Positions 16,120-24,309 of a stretch of DNA of 55,355 nucleotides are shown piece by piece. The number at the start of each line of letters is the position of its first letter. Positions within the stretch are counted from its first letter, which is position 1. A program made the position numbers and the translations under genes. The notes beneath the pieces were generated by a model. The model saw nothing but the letters and a program-made list of their open reading frames with translations. It was not told the origin of the DNA and ran no database searches. Source of the stretch: CAYPHJ01 sp964410485 (lineage in GTDB: Bacteria; Desulfobacterota; Binatia; UBA9968). Location of the stretch: contig CAYPHJ010000018.1 in assembly GCA_964410485.1 (NCBI GenBank), forward strand, positions 1-55,355, read 5' to 3'.

Positions 16120-17117
16120 TGAGTGACATCTGGCACGTCAAGAAAGCTGGTCCTGGCTTGGCGATCGAGAACAGGATCGAACAAATTCTCGGGTCCGACT
16201 TCGTCGTTGAGGAATTCGACCGAGCCAAGCCACTGGCGCGGCAGGTGAACAAAGCCCGCGTGCTTTTGGTCCGCAGCATGCCTGTAACGCGAGACGTGAT
16301 CGATGCTGCGCCACTTTTGCGCTTGATTCAGCGACCGGGAGTCCATCTGGAGGCAGTGGACCTGGAGTATGCGGCCGCGCGAGGAATTTTTGTCTGCAAC
16401 GTGCCGGCAAATTTAACCCACGGCGGCGAAGACGTTGCCGAGCATGTCATGTTCCTGGCGCTGGCATTGGCCAAGCGATATCGCGAAGCGACCGAGTCGT
16501 TGTCCGCCCATCGCGTCGGCGAGCCCAGCACTCAAGTTTTACGCGGGAAAATCTTGGGCCTCGTCGGGTTAGGTCGAACCGGGAGCGCGGTGGTTCCGAT
16601 GGCGCGCGGGTTCGGCATGCGTGTCTGGGCGGTTAAACGAAGCGTGAACGACGGCATGCGTAAAGCCGTGGGCCTGGACTGGCTGAAGACGCCGCAATAC
16701 CTTCCGGAGCTTCTCACACACAGTGATTTCGTTTCCCTCCATGTTCCCCTCAATAAAGAGACCGAGGGGCTCATTGGGCCGGCCCAGCTCGGGCTCATGA
16801 AGTCCAGTGCATTTATTATTAATGTTGCGCGTGGCCGTGTCGTCGACCGCGCGGCGTTGCTGGCGGCGCTACGTGAACAACGCCTGGCTGGAGCAGGGCT
16901 GGACGTATTTTGGCACGAGCCGCCCGATCCCACCGATCCGCTGTTCGCGCTACCGAATGTGATCGCCACTCCTCATGTTGCGAATATGACCCAGGAGACG
17001 ATTGAGACGATTGCTCGCGTCGCCGTGGACAATATTCGTCGTGTGCGCGCAGGTCTGGTTCCCGAGCACCAGGTTCTCCGGCCTGCTCACGCCTCTCCTC
17101 ACGCCGCGAAGGCGTGA
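16119..17117 (+). CDS. D-2-hydroxyacid dehydrogenase family protein
   Basis: A 332-residue NAD(P)-dependent dehydrogenase of the D-isomer 2-hydroxyacid family (phosphoglycerate dehydrogenase-like), interconverting a 2-oxo acid and a D-2-hydroxy acid. The Rossmann motif is GLVGLGRTGSAVV, and the catalytic Arg (INVARGRVVD), Glu (FWHEPPDP) and His (ATPHVANMT) are all present. Start is ATG 16119, overlapping the stop of the beta-propeller gene; an upstream in-frame TTG at 16104 is less likely. There is no ACT domain, so it is not a classical SerA. It converges on the amidohydrolase gene 63 bases away, with a GTTCAAA repeat array in between. Confidence 0.88.
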   Translation: MSDIWHVKKAGPGLAIENRIEQILGSDFVVEEFDRAKPLARQVNKARVLLVRSMPVTRDVIDAAPLLRLIQRPGVHLEAVDLEYAAARGIFVCNVPANLTHGGEDVAEHVMFLALALAKRYREATESLSAHRVGEPSTQVLRGKILGLVGLGRTGSAVVPMARGFGMRVWAVKRSVNDGMRKAVGLDWLKTPQYLPELLTHSDFVSLHVPLNKETEGLIGPAQLGLMKSSAFIINVARGRVVDRAALLAALREQRLAGAGLDVFWHEPPDPTDPLFALPNVIATPHVANMTQETIETIARVAVDNIRRVRAGLVPEHQVLRPAHASPHAAKA

Positions 17118-17120
17118 GGA

Positions 17121-17150
17121 GTTCAAAGTTCAAGGTTCAAAAGTTCAAAA
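17121..17150. repeat. GTTCAAA short tandem array, copy 1
   Basis: Four GTTCAA-core units begin at 17121, 17128, 17135 and 17143, giving a period of 7-8 bases. They follow directly after the stop of the dehydrogenase in a convergent intergenic space. An almost identical array occurs at 20296-20326 and a two-unit remnant at 21126-21139. Confidence 0.75.
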
Positions 17151-17180
17151 GTCAGACCTCGAAAAATACCACAGGCGCGC

Positions 17181-17987
17181 TTAGTTTATCTTGAGCAGCC
17201 GCTTGATGTTGCCGGACATAATCAGGCGGAGATCTTCAATCTTGAGCTTCAAGTGGCGCTGGGCATGCTTGACGATCTTCTCGATTTCCCAGTCCATGGG
17301 ATTAAACGGGTGATCGGAGCCGTAAAGAACGCGGTCCGCTCCGGCCCATGAAACTGACTCGCAAAAAAACGGCAGCCATCCGACGCCCGAGCTGTCCATG
17401 TGAACGTTGTCACATTTCTTGGCGATCTCGACCACTTCCCTTACGCCCTCCACCAGACCGGAATGGCCCATGATGATTGGGAGCTTGGGAAAATCTTGCG
17501 CCACTTCGCCGATGCGCCTGGGGCTGGCATTTTCTCCCAGACCGCAGTGAAACAGAACGACCAGTCCGTGATGTTGGGCTGCCTCCATCAGCGGGTAAAC
17601 TTTTTCCCGGTCGTTTGCGGGGCAATGTTCGATCAGCGGGTGAATCTTTATACCTTTAAGTCCTAGCTTGACACCCTCCTCGAGGACTTTGAGCGTATCC
17701 TGTGGCCCGTTCCCAGGGCTCAAGCGCATGAAGCCGTGAATGCGTCCGGAGTGCTGCTTCATCGCATTGGCGATGTACTCGTTGGTTTCTCGGTAATCCG
17801 ATGGCTCACCTATCCCTATGGCAAAAGTCACCACGCCGTCTACGCCGGCATTATCCATTGATTGCAGCATGTCCTCCGCCATGAACTTCATAATCGGCGG
17901 GATCTGGTGTATGGCCAGTTTCTTGCGGGCCCCCATATGGGAGTGCGCGTCTATGACCTCGATCTTTTCCCCTTCAACTGTGATCAT
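17181..17987 (-). CDS. Amidohydrolase family protein (ACMSD-like TIM barrel)
   Basis: A 268-residue metal-dependent hydrolase/decarboxylase of the amidohydrolase-2 group. The barrel's metal-binding landmarks are the HxH in IDAHSHMG near the N-terminus, FHCGLG, MGHSGLVEG, and the C-terminal GSDHPFNPMD with its catalytic aspartate. Family members include 2-amino-3-carboxymuconate semialdehyde decarboxylase, gamma-resorcylate decarboxylase and lactonases, so either C-C bond cleavage of an aromatic acid or ring hydrolysis is plausible. AGGAG lies six bases before ATG 17987. It is the last gene of a minus-strand set after a CtBP-like dehydrogenase and a larger amidohydrolase (17181-20249). Confidence 0.88.
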   Translation of the reverse strand: MITVEGEKIEVIDAHSHMGARKKLAIHQIPPIMKFMAEDMLQSMDNAGVDGVVTFAIGIGEPSDYRETNEYIANAMKQHSGRIHGFMRLSPGNGPQDTLKVLEEGVKLGLKGIKIHPLIEHCPANDREKVYPLMEAAQHHGLVVLFHCGLGENASPRRIGEVAQDFPKLPIIMGHSGLVEGVREVVEIAKKCDNVHMDSSGVGWLPFFCESVSWAGADRVLYGSDHPFNPMDWEIEKIVKHAQRHLKLKIEDLRLIMSGNIKRLLKIN

Positions 17988-18084
17988 TGTTTCTCCTTTA
18001 CCTGGTTGTCATGAGCTTTTTAAAACCGTGTGGTCGAGATTATCATGCAGCCTGCAGCGTACCACCGGGGTTTTTTGCGGCGGG

Positions 18085-19110
18085 TTACACTCCACCGAAC
18101 CCTTCGTCTTGGGCTTCAGCCAGGAGCCACGGGTCTTTGATTTCAGTGGTTGGCGGCTCGCCTATTAAAACTCGCGCTACTTCTCGCGCCGCATGTGTCT
18201 GGCAATCGACATACGACTGGTCTGAGTTGGCGGCGGTGTGGCAGGTGATGATCACGTTCGGGAGCGTGAGAATCTTATGGTCGGCGGGGAGTGGCTCCGG
18301 GTCGGTGACATCCAGGGCCGCGCCGGAAATCTCGCCCGCAACCAGCGCGTCATAGAGCGCTTCTGTATCGACGAGACCGCCGCGCGCGCAGTTAATCAGA
18401 TAGGCGGTGTTTTTCATCGCCGTAAATTGCGCGGTGCCAAACATCCCTCTTGTTTGTTTCGTTAACGGCGCGTGCAGGCTGATAAAATCGGAGGTCTTCA
18501 CCAATTCATCGAATGAGACCATTCTCACACCGAGGTGATTGGCGATGCTGGGATCGAGATAGGGATCATAGGTCTGGACGTTCAACTGCATTCCTTGCGC
18601 ACGCGGCGCCACCTGGCGCCCCACGTGGCCCAAACCTACGATACCGAGAGTACGACCGGCGATCCGATAGACCGGCCCCCGATAGCGGTGTAGCTCGGCG
18701 GTATGGCGCCGCCATTTACCTTCGCGCACATACTGGTTCATGCGCACGAGCTTGCGCGAGACGGCGATCAGCAGCCCGATGGTCTGTTCGGCCACTTCGA
18801 TGGAATTACAGCCGGCGGCATTGCAAACCTTGATGCCGAACTCCCGGGCGGCTGCGAGGTCCATGCGGTCCACGCCGACGCCGGTTCGGCACACAACCCT
18901 GGTTTTCTTGAGCTGTGCAATGATTTCCTTTGTGAACGGGACCGAGCCGTGCATGATGATGGCATCGGCGTCGCGTCCTGCTTCAATGATTTCCGTTTCG
19001 GTGCTGGGTCGGGCGATGACCAGTTCGGCATCGATCTCATCGAGAATCGGTTTGATCAAGTGGATTGGCACATCGTTACTGCCGAAGTATTTGACACGGA
19101 ATGTTGCCAT
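18085..19110 (-). CDS. C-terminal-binding-protein-like D-2-hydroxyacid dehydrogenase
   Basis: A 341-residue NAD-dependent dehydrogenase of the D-2-hydroxyacid family, resembling the CtBP/phosphoglycerate dehydrogenase branch. Visible features are GIVGLGHVGRQVAPRAQG (cofactor binding), the catalytic Arg in INCARGGLVDT, Glu in VTDPEPLP and His in ITCHTAANSD, all conserved in spacing. Start ATG 19110 lies 5 bases after the upstream amidohydrolase stop with GGGAG before it; an in-frame extension to 19155 would overlap that gene and is rejected. It is a distinct paralogue of the dehydrogenase at 16119-17117. The substrate is probably an intermediate shared with the two flanking amidohydrolases. 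Confidence 0.88.
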   Translation of the reverse strand: MATFRVKYFGSNDVPIHLIKPILDEIDAELVIARPSTETEIIEAGRDADAIIMHGSVPFTKEIIAQLKKTRVVCRTGVGVDRMDLAAAREFGIKVCNAAGCNSIEVAEQTIGLLIAVSRKLVRMNQYVREGKWRRHTAELHRYRGPVYRIAGRTLGIVGLGHVGRQVAPRAQGMQLNVQTYDPYLDPSIANHLGVRMVSFDELVKTSDFISLHAPLTKQTRGMFGTAQFTAMKNTAYLINCARGGLVDTEALYDALVAGEISGAALDVTDPEPLPADHKILTLPNVIITCHTAANSDQSYVDCQTHAAREVARVLIGEPPTTEIKDPWLLAEAQDEGFGGV

Positions 19111-19115
19111 CTTGG

Positions 19116-20249
19116 CTAAGCTCCCAAACCATACGTCTTTGTCGGATTGTCCCACAGAATCTTGCGCCGCGACTCGGCAGATATTTTAGCATTGCCGCTA
19201 ATGGCGCCAACCGTCTTGTCCGGGAACTTGTCGATGGCGTCGCTATGCGGGTAGTCCGTGGCGATCATCAAATAGTCATCGCCGACATGCTCGACAAACA
19301 CCGGTACGAGATCTTCGCCTGCTTCGCAGCTGACCCAGCACTGGCGCTTGAAATAATAGCTGGGTTTTTCTTTAGTTATTTTCGCTGAGCCATGGGACTC
19401 ATGCTGCCAATGTTCGTCCATCCGTTCGAGCCAGAACGGCACCCAGCCACAGCCGGATTCCAGATGAGCGACTTTCAGTTTGGGAAACTTTTCCAGCACG
19501 CCGTCAGCGCAAAAATTGAGACAGGCAAGCATTTGTTCGAACGGATGGCACGCGATATGGCGCCCGAATTCACTATAGCGATCCGAACCGGCCTGTGGCA
19601 GAACGGTGCGCGCGCCCTCATGCACGCACACCGTAACACCGAGATCCGATGCGACCTCGTAAATCGGATAGTATTCCGGGCTTGCGAAGGTGCGTCCACA
19701 GAACTTATTGGGCCGCCAAAAGATGCCGACCAGGCCTAATTGTTCGCGCCCGTATTTCAGCTCCTGAAGAGCGCGCGCCGGGTCCTGCAGGGGAATCAGC
19801 ATCACGCCGTGGAGGCGCTTGCGATCATAATCGCAGTATTCCGCCAGCCAGGTATTGTAGGCACGGCAAATCGCGGCGCTCAACTCCGGATCAATATCGT
19901 CGCGCCACATGATGTATAGACCGATCGTTGGAAACAGAACGCTTACATCGATTCCCTCACGATCCATGTCCCGAATATTTGAAGCCGGATCGAACTTGTT
20001 CGCGTAAGCATCGGCAAAAGTCTCGCGCCAGCGCTTCGAGGAAGAAAAGATATAGCCAAAGTCTTCCATCACGCGCCCGGGCCTCTGGGCGGAATCGGAC
20101 ACCGGTTTTCCATCCACCTCGCGAACGGTTTGGTTCGGCCCGGCCAAGCGCACGCGGTGGCGAAATTTTTCGGGCAGGTAGCGTTGGTAGAGGTCCGACG
20201 GCTCCAAAATATGCCGGTCAGCATCGATGACTTTAAAACCATCTTTCAT
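19116..20249 (-). CDS. Amidohydrolase family protein, large ACMSD-like type
   Basis: A 377-residue TIM-barrel amidohydrolase. The N-terminal metal motif is VIDADRHILEPSDLYQRY, where the first His of the usual HxH is replaced by Asp (DxH), a substitution common in this large subgroup found in soil bacteria. Further landmarks are CVHEGAR, AHLESGCGWVPFWLERMDEH and ATDYPHSDAIDKFP. It is the first gene of the minus-strand set with a CtBP-like dehydrogenase and a second amidohydrolase. Relatives of this type are common next to oxygenase and tricarboxylate-transporter genes and are annotated only as putative hydrolases or decarboxylases. Substrate unknown. Confidence 0.88.
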   Translation of the reverse strand: MKDGFKVIDADRHILEPSDLYQRYLPEKFRHRVRLAGPNQTVREVDGKPVSDSAQRPGRVMEDFGYIFSSSKRWRETFADAYANKFDPASNIRDMDREGIDVSVLFPTIGLYIMWRDDIDPELSAAICRAYNTWLAEYCDYDRKRLHGVMLIPLQDPARALQELKYGREQLGLVGIFWRPNKFCGRTFASPEYYPIYEVASDLGVTVCVHEGARTVLPQAGSDRYSEFGRHIACHPFEQMLACLNFCADGVLEKFPKLKVAHLESGCGWVPFWLERMDEHWQHESHGSAKITKEKPSYYFKRQCWVSCEAGEDLVPVFVEHVGDDYLMIATDYPHSDAIDKFPDKTVGAISGNAKISAESRRKILWDNPTKTYGLGA

Positions 20250-20295
20250 CGTGAGCTCCTCCGATCAAACTCGGCTTAATCAGCCAGTGCATTCG

Positions 20296-20326
20296 GTTCA
20301 AAAGTTCAAAGGTTCAAACGTTCAAA
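20296..20326. repeat. GTTCAAA short tandem array, copy 2
   Basis: Four perfect GTTCAAA units start at 20296, 20304, 20312 and 20320, an exact 8-base period, in the 255-base gap upstream of the amidohydrolase operon. The same unit forms the array at 17121-17150, so the two arrays bracket that three-gene operon. Confidence 0.8.
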
Positions 20327-20504
20327 AAGAGAGGCAACGCGTAAAATAAGACGAGCGTGCGGCGGTCGTCAAGCCAGACGGAGATAGTCTCGGTCTCGTG
20401 TCTTGAGTTTTGCGTCTCGGGTCGACGCGGGGAGGTCGAGAGTCGGCGTTTCGGACGACTCACCGTTCGACTACACCATGCCGCACGAATCATCGGGCCA
20501 GTGC

Positions 20505-21287
20505 TTAGCGTGCTGGCGCGTCGATGACGTGTCGTATCTGTGTAGCGCTGATATCGCCTTCGCGAATGATTCTCATCTGCTCGTCTATGATCTCCACGAC
20601 CGTAGAGCCCGTTCTCGACTGTAACACTCCACCGTCGACAAAAACGTTTACCCGGCCGGCAAAATAGACTTGTGCCTGCTCAAGGGTTCGGGCCGGCTCT
20701 TGTCCCGAAGGATTGGCGCTTGTGGCTGTTATCGGATGCTCCAGTGCCGTGACCAAACGGGTGGCGATCGGCTGGCTCGAAATGCGTACGGCTAGGCCGC
20801 CCGTAGCGTTAAGGAGCGGCGCAGGAAGCGCGTCTCGCCCCGGTAGAACCAGCGTCAGGGGTCCGGGCCAAAAGGTGTCGATGAGTTTTTGCGCATTCGG
20901 TGGAATGTCGGCCACCAAGCTCCAAAGCATTTCCTGGTCGGCCACGAGCACTGAGATTGGGTTGTTGGGTTGGCGCCCTTTTAGATCCAGAACTCGATCG
21001 ACAGCCGCGTTGTCGAGTGCATCGGCTCCCAAACCGTAAAGTGTTTCGGTTGGGTAAACGATAACCTCGCTGCGGCGGAGCGCCGCCAGCGCTTCAGCAA
21101 AGTTGTTAACCGTTGTGCTCCCCAGAATGAACTTTGAACTTGGCGTTCTTGGCGCCTTTGCGAGAGATAATCTCGTTTTAGGTTGCGGCCCTGTACTCGA
21201 TTGGAGCCCGAAATTAACTAGCAGGTTGCTGAAAAAAGATTCGGAATGCTTCGACAGGCTCAGCATGGACGGAAAATCCCTACTCAT
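20505..21287 (-). CDS. ywlC: L-threonylcarbamoyladenylate synthase (Sua5/YrdC/YwlC)
   Basis: The YrdC-domain enzyme that makes threonylcarbamoyl-AMP from threonine, bicarbonate and ATP for t6A37 in ANN-decoding tRNAs. The recognisable domain runs from VNNFAEALAALRR (codon 60, position 21110) through VYPTETLYGLGADA, TFWPGPLTLVLPG, LAVRIS and TATSANPSG to the end, about 200 residues, matching the short YrdC-only form. Upstream of the domain there is no in-frame ATG, GTG or TTG until 21266 and 21287, both inside an interspersed element. The gene therefore either uses a start donated by that element, giving a 60-residue junk extension, or an unusual codon such as ATT at 21128. It is the last gene of the alr-purH-purD operon. 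Confidence 0.85.
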   Translation of the reverse strand: MSRDFPSMLSLSKHSESFFSNLLVNFGLQSSTGPQPKTRLSLAKAPRTPSSKFILGSTTVNNFAEALAALRRSEVIVYPTETLYGLGADALDNAAVDRVLDLKGRQPNNPISVLVADQEMLWSLVADIPPNAQKLIDTFWPGPLTLVLPGRDALPAPLLNATGGLAVRISSQPIATRLVTALEHPITATSANPSGQEPARTLEQAQVYFAGRVNVFVDGGVLQSRTGSTVVEIIDEQMRIIREGDISATQIRHVIDAPAR

Positions 21288-21356
21288 TTCAAGTTCCTCT
21301 CCGTTCGCCCTGAGGTTCTCGAAGGGTGAACGGAGGATTTTTCAGCAGCCTGCTAG
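21218..21356. repeat. MITE-like element with 19-bp terminal inverted repeats
   Basis: Terminal CTAGCAGGTTGCTGAAAAA (21218-21236) and TTTTTCAGCAGCCTGCTAG (21338-21356) are inverted repeats with one mismatch. The interior holds the palindromic words CTTCGACAGGCTCAGC and CCCTGAGGTTCTCGAAGGG. The element is 139 bp with no coding capacity. One end contributes the TAG stop codon of purD, and the other sits in the region where ywlC should begin. I recognise the terminal sequence as a common dispersed bacterial repeat. Confidence 0.8.
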
Positions 21357-22636
21357 GAATTCGAAAATTTTTTTAGCGCTTTTTGGGCAATGTCTTTACG
21401 GTAATGCATGCCTTCCCATGATATTTGACCCACGGCGCCATACACCTCCTTGACGGCGTCGGCGATGTTGCTTGCGCGCGCGGTTACGCCGAGCACCCGG
21501 CCGCCGGAAGTAAACCAGCGATCCTCCGCCCGCGTAGTTCCAGCATGAAAGACGACTCCCTGCGGCCAATCCTTCAGCTTGTCCAGCCCGTGAATCTCTT
21601 TACCTGTAGCATACGGACCAGGATAGCCTCCGGCGCACATGACCACGCAGACAGCGGTATCGTCGTACCACTCGGATGCCACCTGATCCAGAGTTCCGGT
21701 AATGGTGGCTTCGAGCAGAGGGATGAGATCGCTTTTCAAACGCAACATCAGAGGCTGGCACTCCGGATCCCCGAAGCGGGCATTAAATTCTAATACCTTC
21801 GGGCCTGCTTTGGTGATCATCAGTCCGACATAGATCAAGCCACGATAGCAAATGCCTCTGCATTTAAGACCCGCGAGCAACGGATTGAGGATCTCGCTCA
21901 AGATGCGATCGTGAATTGTCGCCCTCACCACCGGCGCGGGTGAATAGGCCCCCATGCCTCCCGTATTTGGCCCCGCGTCGTTATCAAACACCCGCTTGTG
22001 GTCTTGCGACGAAGCCAGGGGAAGGATGTGGTCACCGTCAGTGAGCCCCATAAAAGACGCCTCTTCGCCGTCAAGAAATTCTTCAATGACGAGTTTATCG
22101 CCCGCGGCGCCGAAGCTCTTGCGCACGAGGATCTCGTCAATAGCTTCGCCGGCCGCTTCGCGCCGCGGACAAATGATCACGCCTTTGCCTCCGGCCAGGC
22201 CGTCGGCCTTGATGACGTAGGGAGGTGACTGTACCCCGATGTAGCGTTTGGCGGACGATGCGTCAGTGAAGGTTTCGAAAGAAGCGGTGGGAATGCGGTT
22301 CTCTTTGAGAATGTCCTTGGCGAAGGCCTTGCTACCTTCGAGCCGGGCGGCTTCACGGTTGGGCCCGAACGCCCGAAGCCCTCTTTCTTCGAAGAGATCG
22401 ACTATACCCAACGTCAGCGGCAGCTCGGGACCGACCACGGTCAGGTCGATCTTTGCTTGCTCAGCGAACTCGGCGAGTTGATCGATTCGCTCCGGCGCGA
22501 TAGCAATGCACTCGGCCAGTTCGCTGATTCCCGCGTTACCGGGAGCGCAGTAAATCTTGTCGACCCGCGGGCTCTGGCTGATCTTCCAGACCAGGGCATG
22601 TTCACGCCCGCCGCCGCCAATTACCAGGACCTTCAT
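21353..22636 (-). CDS. purD: Phosphoribosylamine-glycine ligase (GARS)
   Basis: A 427-residue ATP-grasp enzyme for the second step of purine synthesis, joining glycine to phosphoribosylamine. The N-terminus MKVLVIGGGGREHALVWK, then GPELPLTLGIVDLFEERG, KADGLAGGKGVI, ATP-grasp loop EASFMGLTDGDH, GPNTGGMGAYSPAP and FNARFGDPECQPLM are all diagnostic and the length is full. It follows purH after 95 bases of repeat-like sequence. Its final residues and TAG stop (21353-21355) coincide with the end of an inserted repeat element, so the original C-terminus may differ by a few residues. Confidence 0.96.
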   Translation of the reverse strand: MKVLVIGGGGREHALVWKISQSPRVDKIYCAPGNAGISELAECIAIAPERIDQLAEFAEQAKIDLTVVGPELPLTLGIVDLFEERGLRAFGPNREAARLEGSKAFAKDILKENRIPTASFETFTDASSAKRYIGVQSPPYVIKADGLAGGKGVIICPRREAAGEAIDEILVRKSFGAAGDKLVIEEFLDGEEASFMGLTDGDHILPLASSQDHKRVFDNDAGPNTGGMGAYSPAPVVRATIHDRILSEILNPLLAGLKCRGICYRGLIYVGLMITKAGPKVLEFNARFGDPECQPLMLRLKSDLIPLLEATITGTLDQVASEWYDDTAVCVVMCAGGYPGPYATGKEIHGLDKLKDWPQGVVFHAGTTRAEDRWFTSGGRVLGVTARASNIADAVKEVYGAVGQISWEGMHYRKDIAQKALKKFSNS

Positions 22637-22651
22637 AGAATCAGTAGTCGG

Positions 22652-22726
22652 TTGCCAGTGGTCAGTAAGTCACCAGCGGTGCGAGGGGAGTGGGACTGAC
22701 AGCTGATAACTGAGCACTGGCCACTG
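22652..22726. repeat. CAGT-rich imperfect inverted repeat between purH and purD
   Basis: GCCAGTGGTCAGT (22654-22666) faces ACTGAGCACTGGCCACTG (22709-22726) in imperfect inverted orientation, and ACTGACAGCTGATAACTGAG adds further CAGT/ACTG words. The composition matches a dispersed intergenic repeat type rather than a promoter or terminator. It forms most of the spacer between the two purine genes. Confidence 0.5.
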
Positions 22727-22731
22727 TTCTT

Positions 22732-24303
22732 TTAATGCCGAAAGTGTCTCATGCCCGTGAAGATCATTGCCATTCCATGCTCGTTGGCAGCGGCAATGAC
22801 TTCATCGTCTTTGATCGAACCGCCCGGCTGAACCACCGAGCGGGCGCCGGCTTTGGCGGCTTCGTCGATGCCGTCACGAAAAGGATAGAAGGCGTCGGAG
22901 GCAACGGCCGCGCCGTTGAGATTCAGGCCATGCGTCTGCGCGCGCATCACGGCGATGCGCGCGGAATCGACGCGACTCATTTGGCCGGCGCCCACGCCGA
23001 GCACCTGATCGGGAGAAGCAAAAACGATCGTGTTCGATTTCACGTGGCGGCAAACCCGCCAGGCAAAGTCGAGGGCCCGATATTCTTCCTCGGTCGGCTT
23101 CCGTTGAGTGACGACTTGGCACGCGCGCACGTCCACCGACCCGGTGTCCCAGTCCTGAAGCAACATACCGCCACGCACGCGGCGCATGTCGTAGCCACCG
23201 GTCTGGGGCTCTGCCATATCAATCTCCAGGAGCCGGAGGTTAAGCAGCCTCTTTGCCGAAGAAAGCACCGCCTTCGCTTCCGCTGTAAAGCTCGGCGCGA
23301 TCACAATCTCCAAAAAGATCTCCTTCAATTCTTTGGCGGTTTCTTCGTCGACGGCACGGTTGAAGGCGATGACGCCGCCGAAAATAGAGACGGGGTCACA
23401 GGCTTTGGCTTTGCGAAACGCGTCGGCGAGCGAGCTCTTCGACAGCGCCACCCCGCAAGGATTGCTGTGCTTGATGGCCACAGCAGCGATGTCGGAGAAC
23501 TCCAATACGGTACTGAGGGCGGCATCGGCGTCGAGAATATTGTTGAAGGACAATTCCTTTCCTTGGATCTGTTTCGCCCGTGCTACGCTCGGTCCGTTTT
23601 CTCCATCAGTGGCGTAAAAGGCGGCCCGCTGGTGGGGATTCTCGCCATAACGCATGTCTTGGATCTTCCGGAGCTGGATATCAACCGTATGTCCCCATGC
23701 CGTTGGTTGTTTGTTTTCGTCAAGCGACGCGAAGTAGTTCGAAATGGCTCCGTCATACCTGGCCGTGTGCTGAAAGGCTTTGCAGAACAGACGAAAGCGA
23801 GTCTTGGGCGTGAGCACGCCGTGTTCCTTCAGTTCGGCAATGACGGGGTTGTAATCATCCGGGTCCACGACAACGCCGACGTAAGCATGGTTTTTCGCCG
23901 CCGCCCGGAGCATGCTCGGGCCGCCGATATCGATATTTTCGACGCATTCTTCAAATGATGCGCCGCGCGCCACTTTGGCTTCGAACGGATAGAGATTGAC
24001 GACGATCAAGTCAATAGGCAGGATGCCATGCTCTTTCATGGTCTCCACGTGTTCCGGATTGTTACGCAACGCGAGAATGCCGCCATGAATCTTCGGATGA
24101 AGGGTTTTGACGCGGCCATCCATCATTTCGGGAAAGCCGGTAATATCCGAAACATCTCTAACGGGAATTTTGTTGTCACGGAGCAAAGCGGCCGTCCCAC
24201 CCGTGGAGATAATCTCGATCTCCAAGCCGGCCAGCGCCCGGGAGAACTCCACGACGCCGCGTTTATCCGATACGCTGATCAGGGCTCGTTGCATCCTGCC
24301 CAC
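22732..24303 (-). CDS. purH: Bifunctional AICAR transformylase/IMP cyclohydrolase
   Basis: A 523-residue bifunctional enzyme carrying out the last two steps of IMP synthesis. Residues 1 to about 145 are the IMP cyclohydrolase (MGS-like) domain with ALISVSDKRGVVEFSRAL, STGGTAALL and DGRVKTLHPKIHGG. The rest is the transformylase with RYGENPHQ, KHSNPCGVA, SIFGGVIAFN and the C-terminal AMIFTGMRHFRH. GTG 24303 lies ten bases after AAGGAGG (24314-24320), while ATG 24294 is further away, so GTG is preferred. It starts 6 bases beyond the alr stop and is clearly in one operon with it. Confidence 0.97.
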   Translation of the reverse strand: MGRMQRALISVSDKRGVVEFSRALAGLEIEIISTGGTAALLRDNKIPVRDVSDITGFPEMMDGRVKTLHPKIHGGILALRNNPEHVETMKEHGILPIDLIVVNLYPFEAKVARGASFEECVENIDIGGPSMLRAAAKNHAYVGVVVDPDDYNPVIAELKEHGVLTPKTRFRLFCKAFQHTARYDGAISNYFASLDENKQPTAWGHTVDIQLRKIQDMRYGENPHQRAAFYATDGENGPSVARAKQIQGKELSFNNILDADAALSTVLEFSDIAAVAIKHSNPCGVALSKSSLADAFRKAKACDPVSIFGGVIAFNRAVDEETAKELKEIFLEIVIAPSFTAEAKAVLSSAKRLLNLRLLEIDMAEPQTGGYDMRRVRGGMLLQDWDTGSVDVRACQVVTQRKPTEEEYRALDFAWRVCRHVKSNTIVFASPDQVLGVGAGQMSRVDSARIAVMRAQTHGLNLNGAAVASDAFYPFRDGIDEAAKAGARSVVQPGGSIKDDEVIAAANEHGMAMIFTGMRHFRH

Positions 24304-24309
24304 TGGCGG

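Noticed and set aside
17121..20326. GTTCAAA arrays as a CRISPR
   Set aside because: Units are 7-8 bases with no unique spacers and no cas genes are nearby.
22735..23958. 407-codon plus-strand frame over purH
   Set aside because: Antisense to a canonical purH with full motifs; no family similarity visible.
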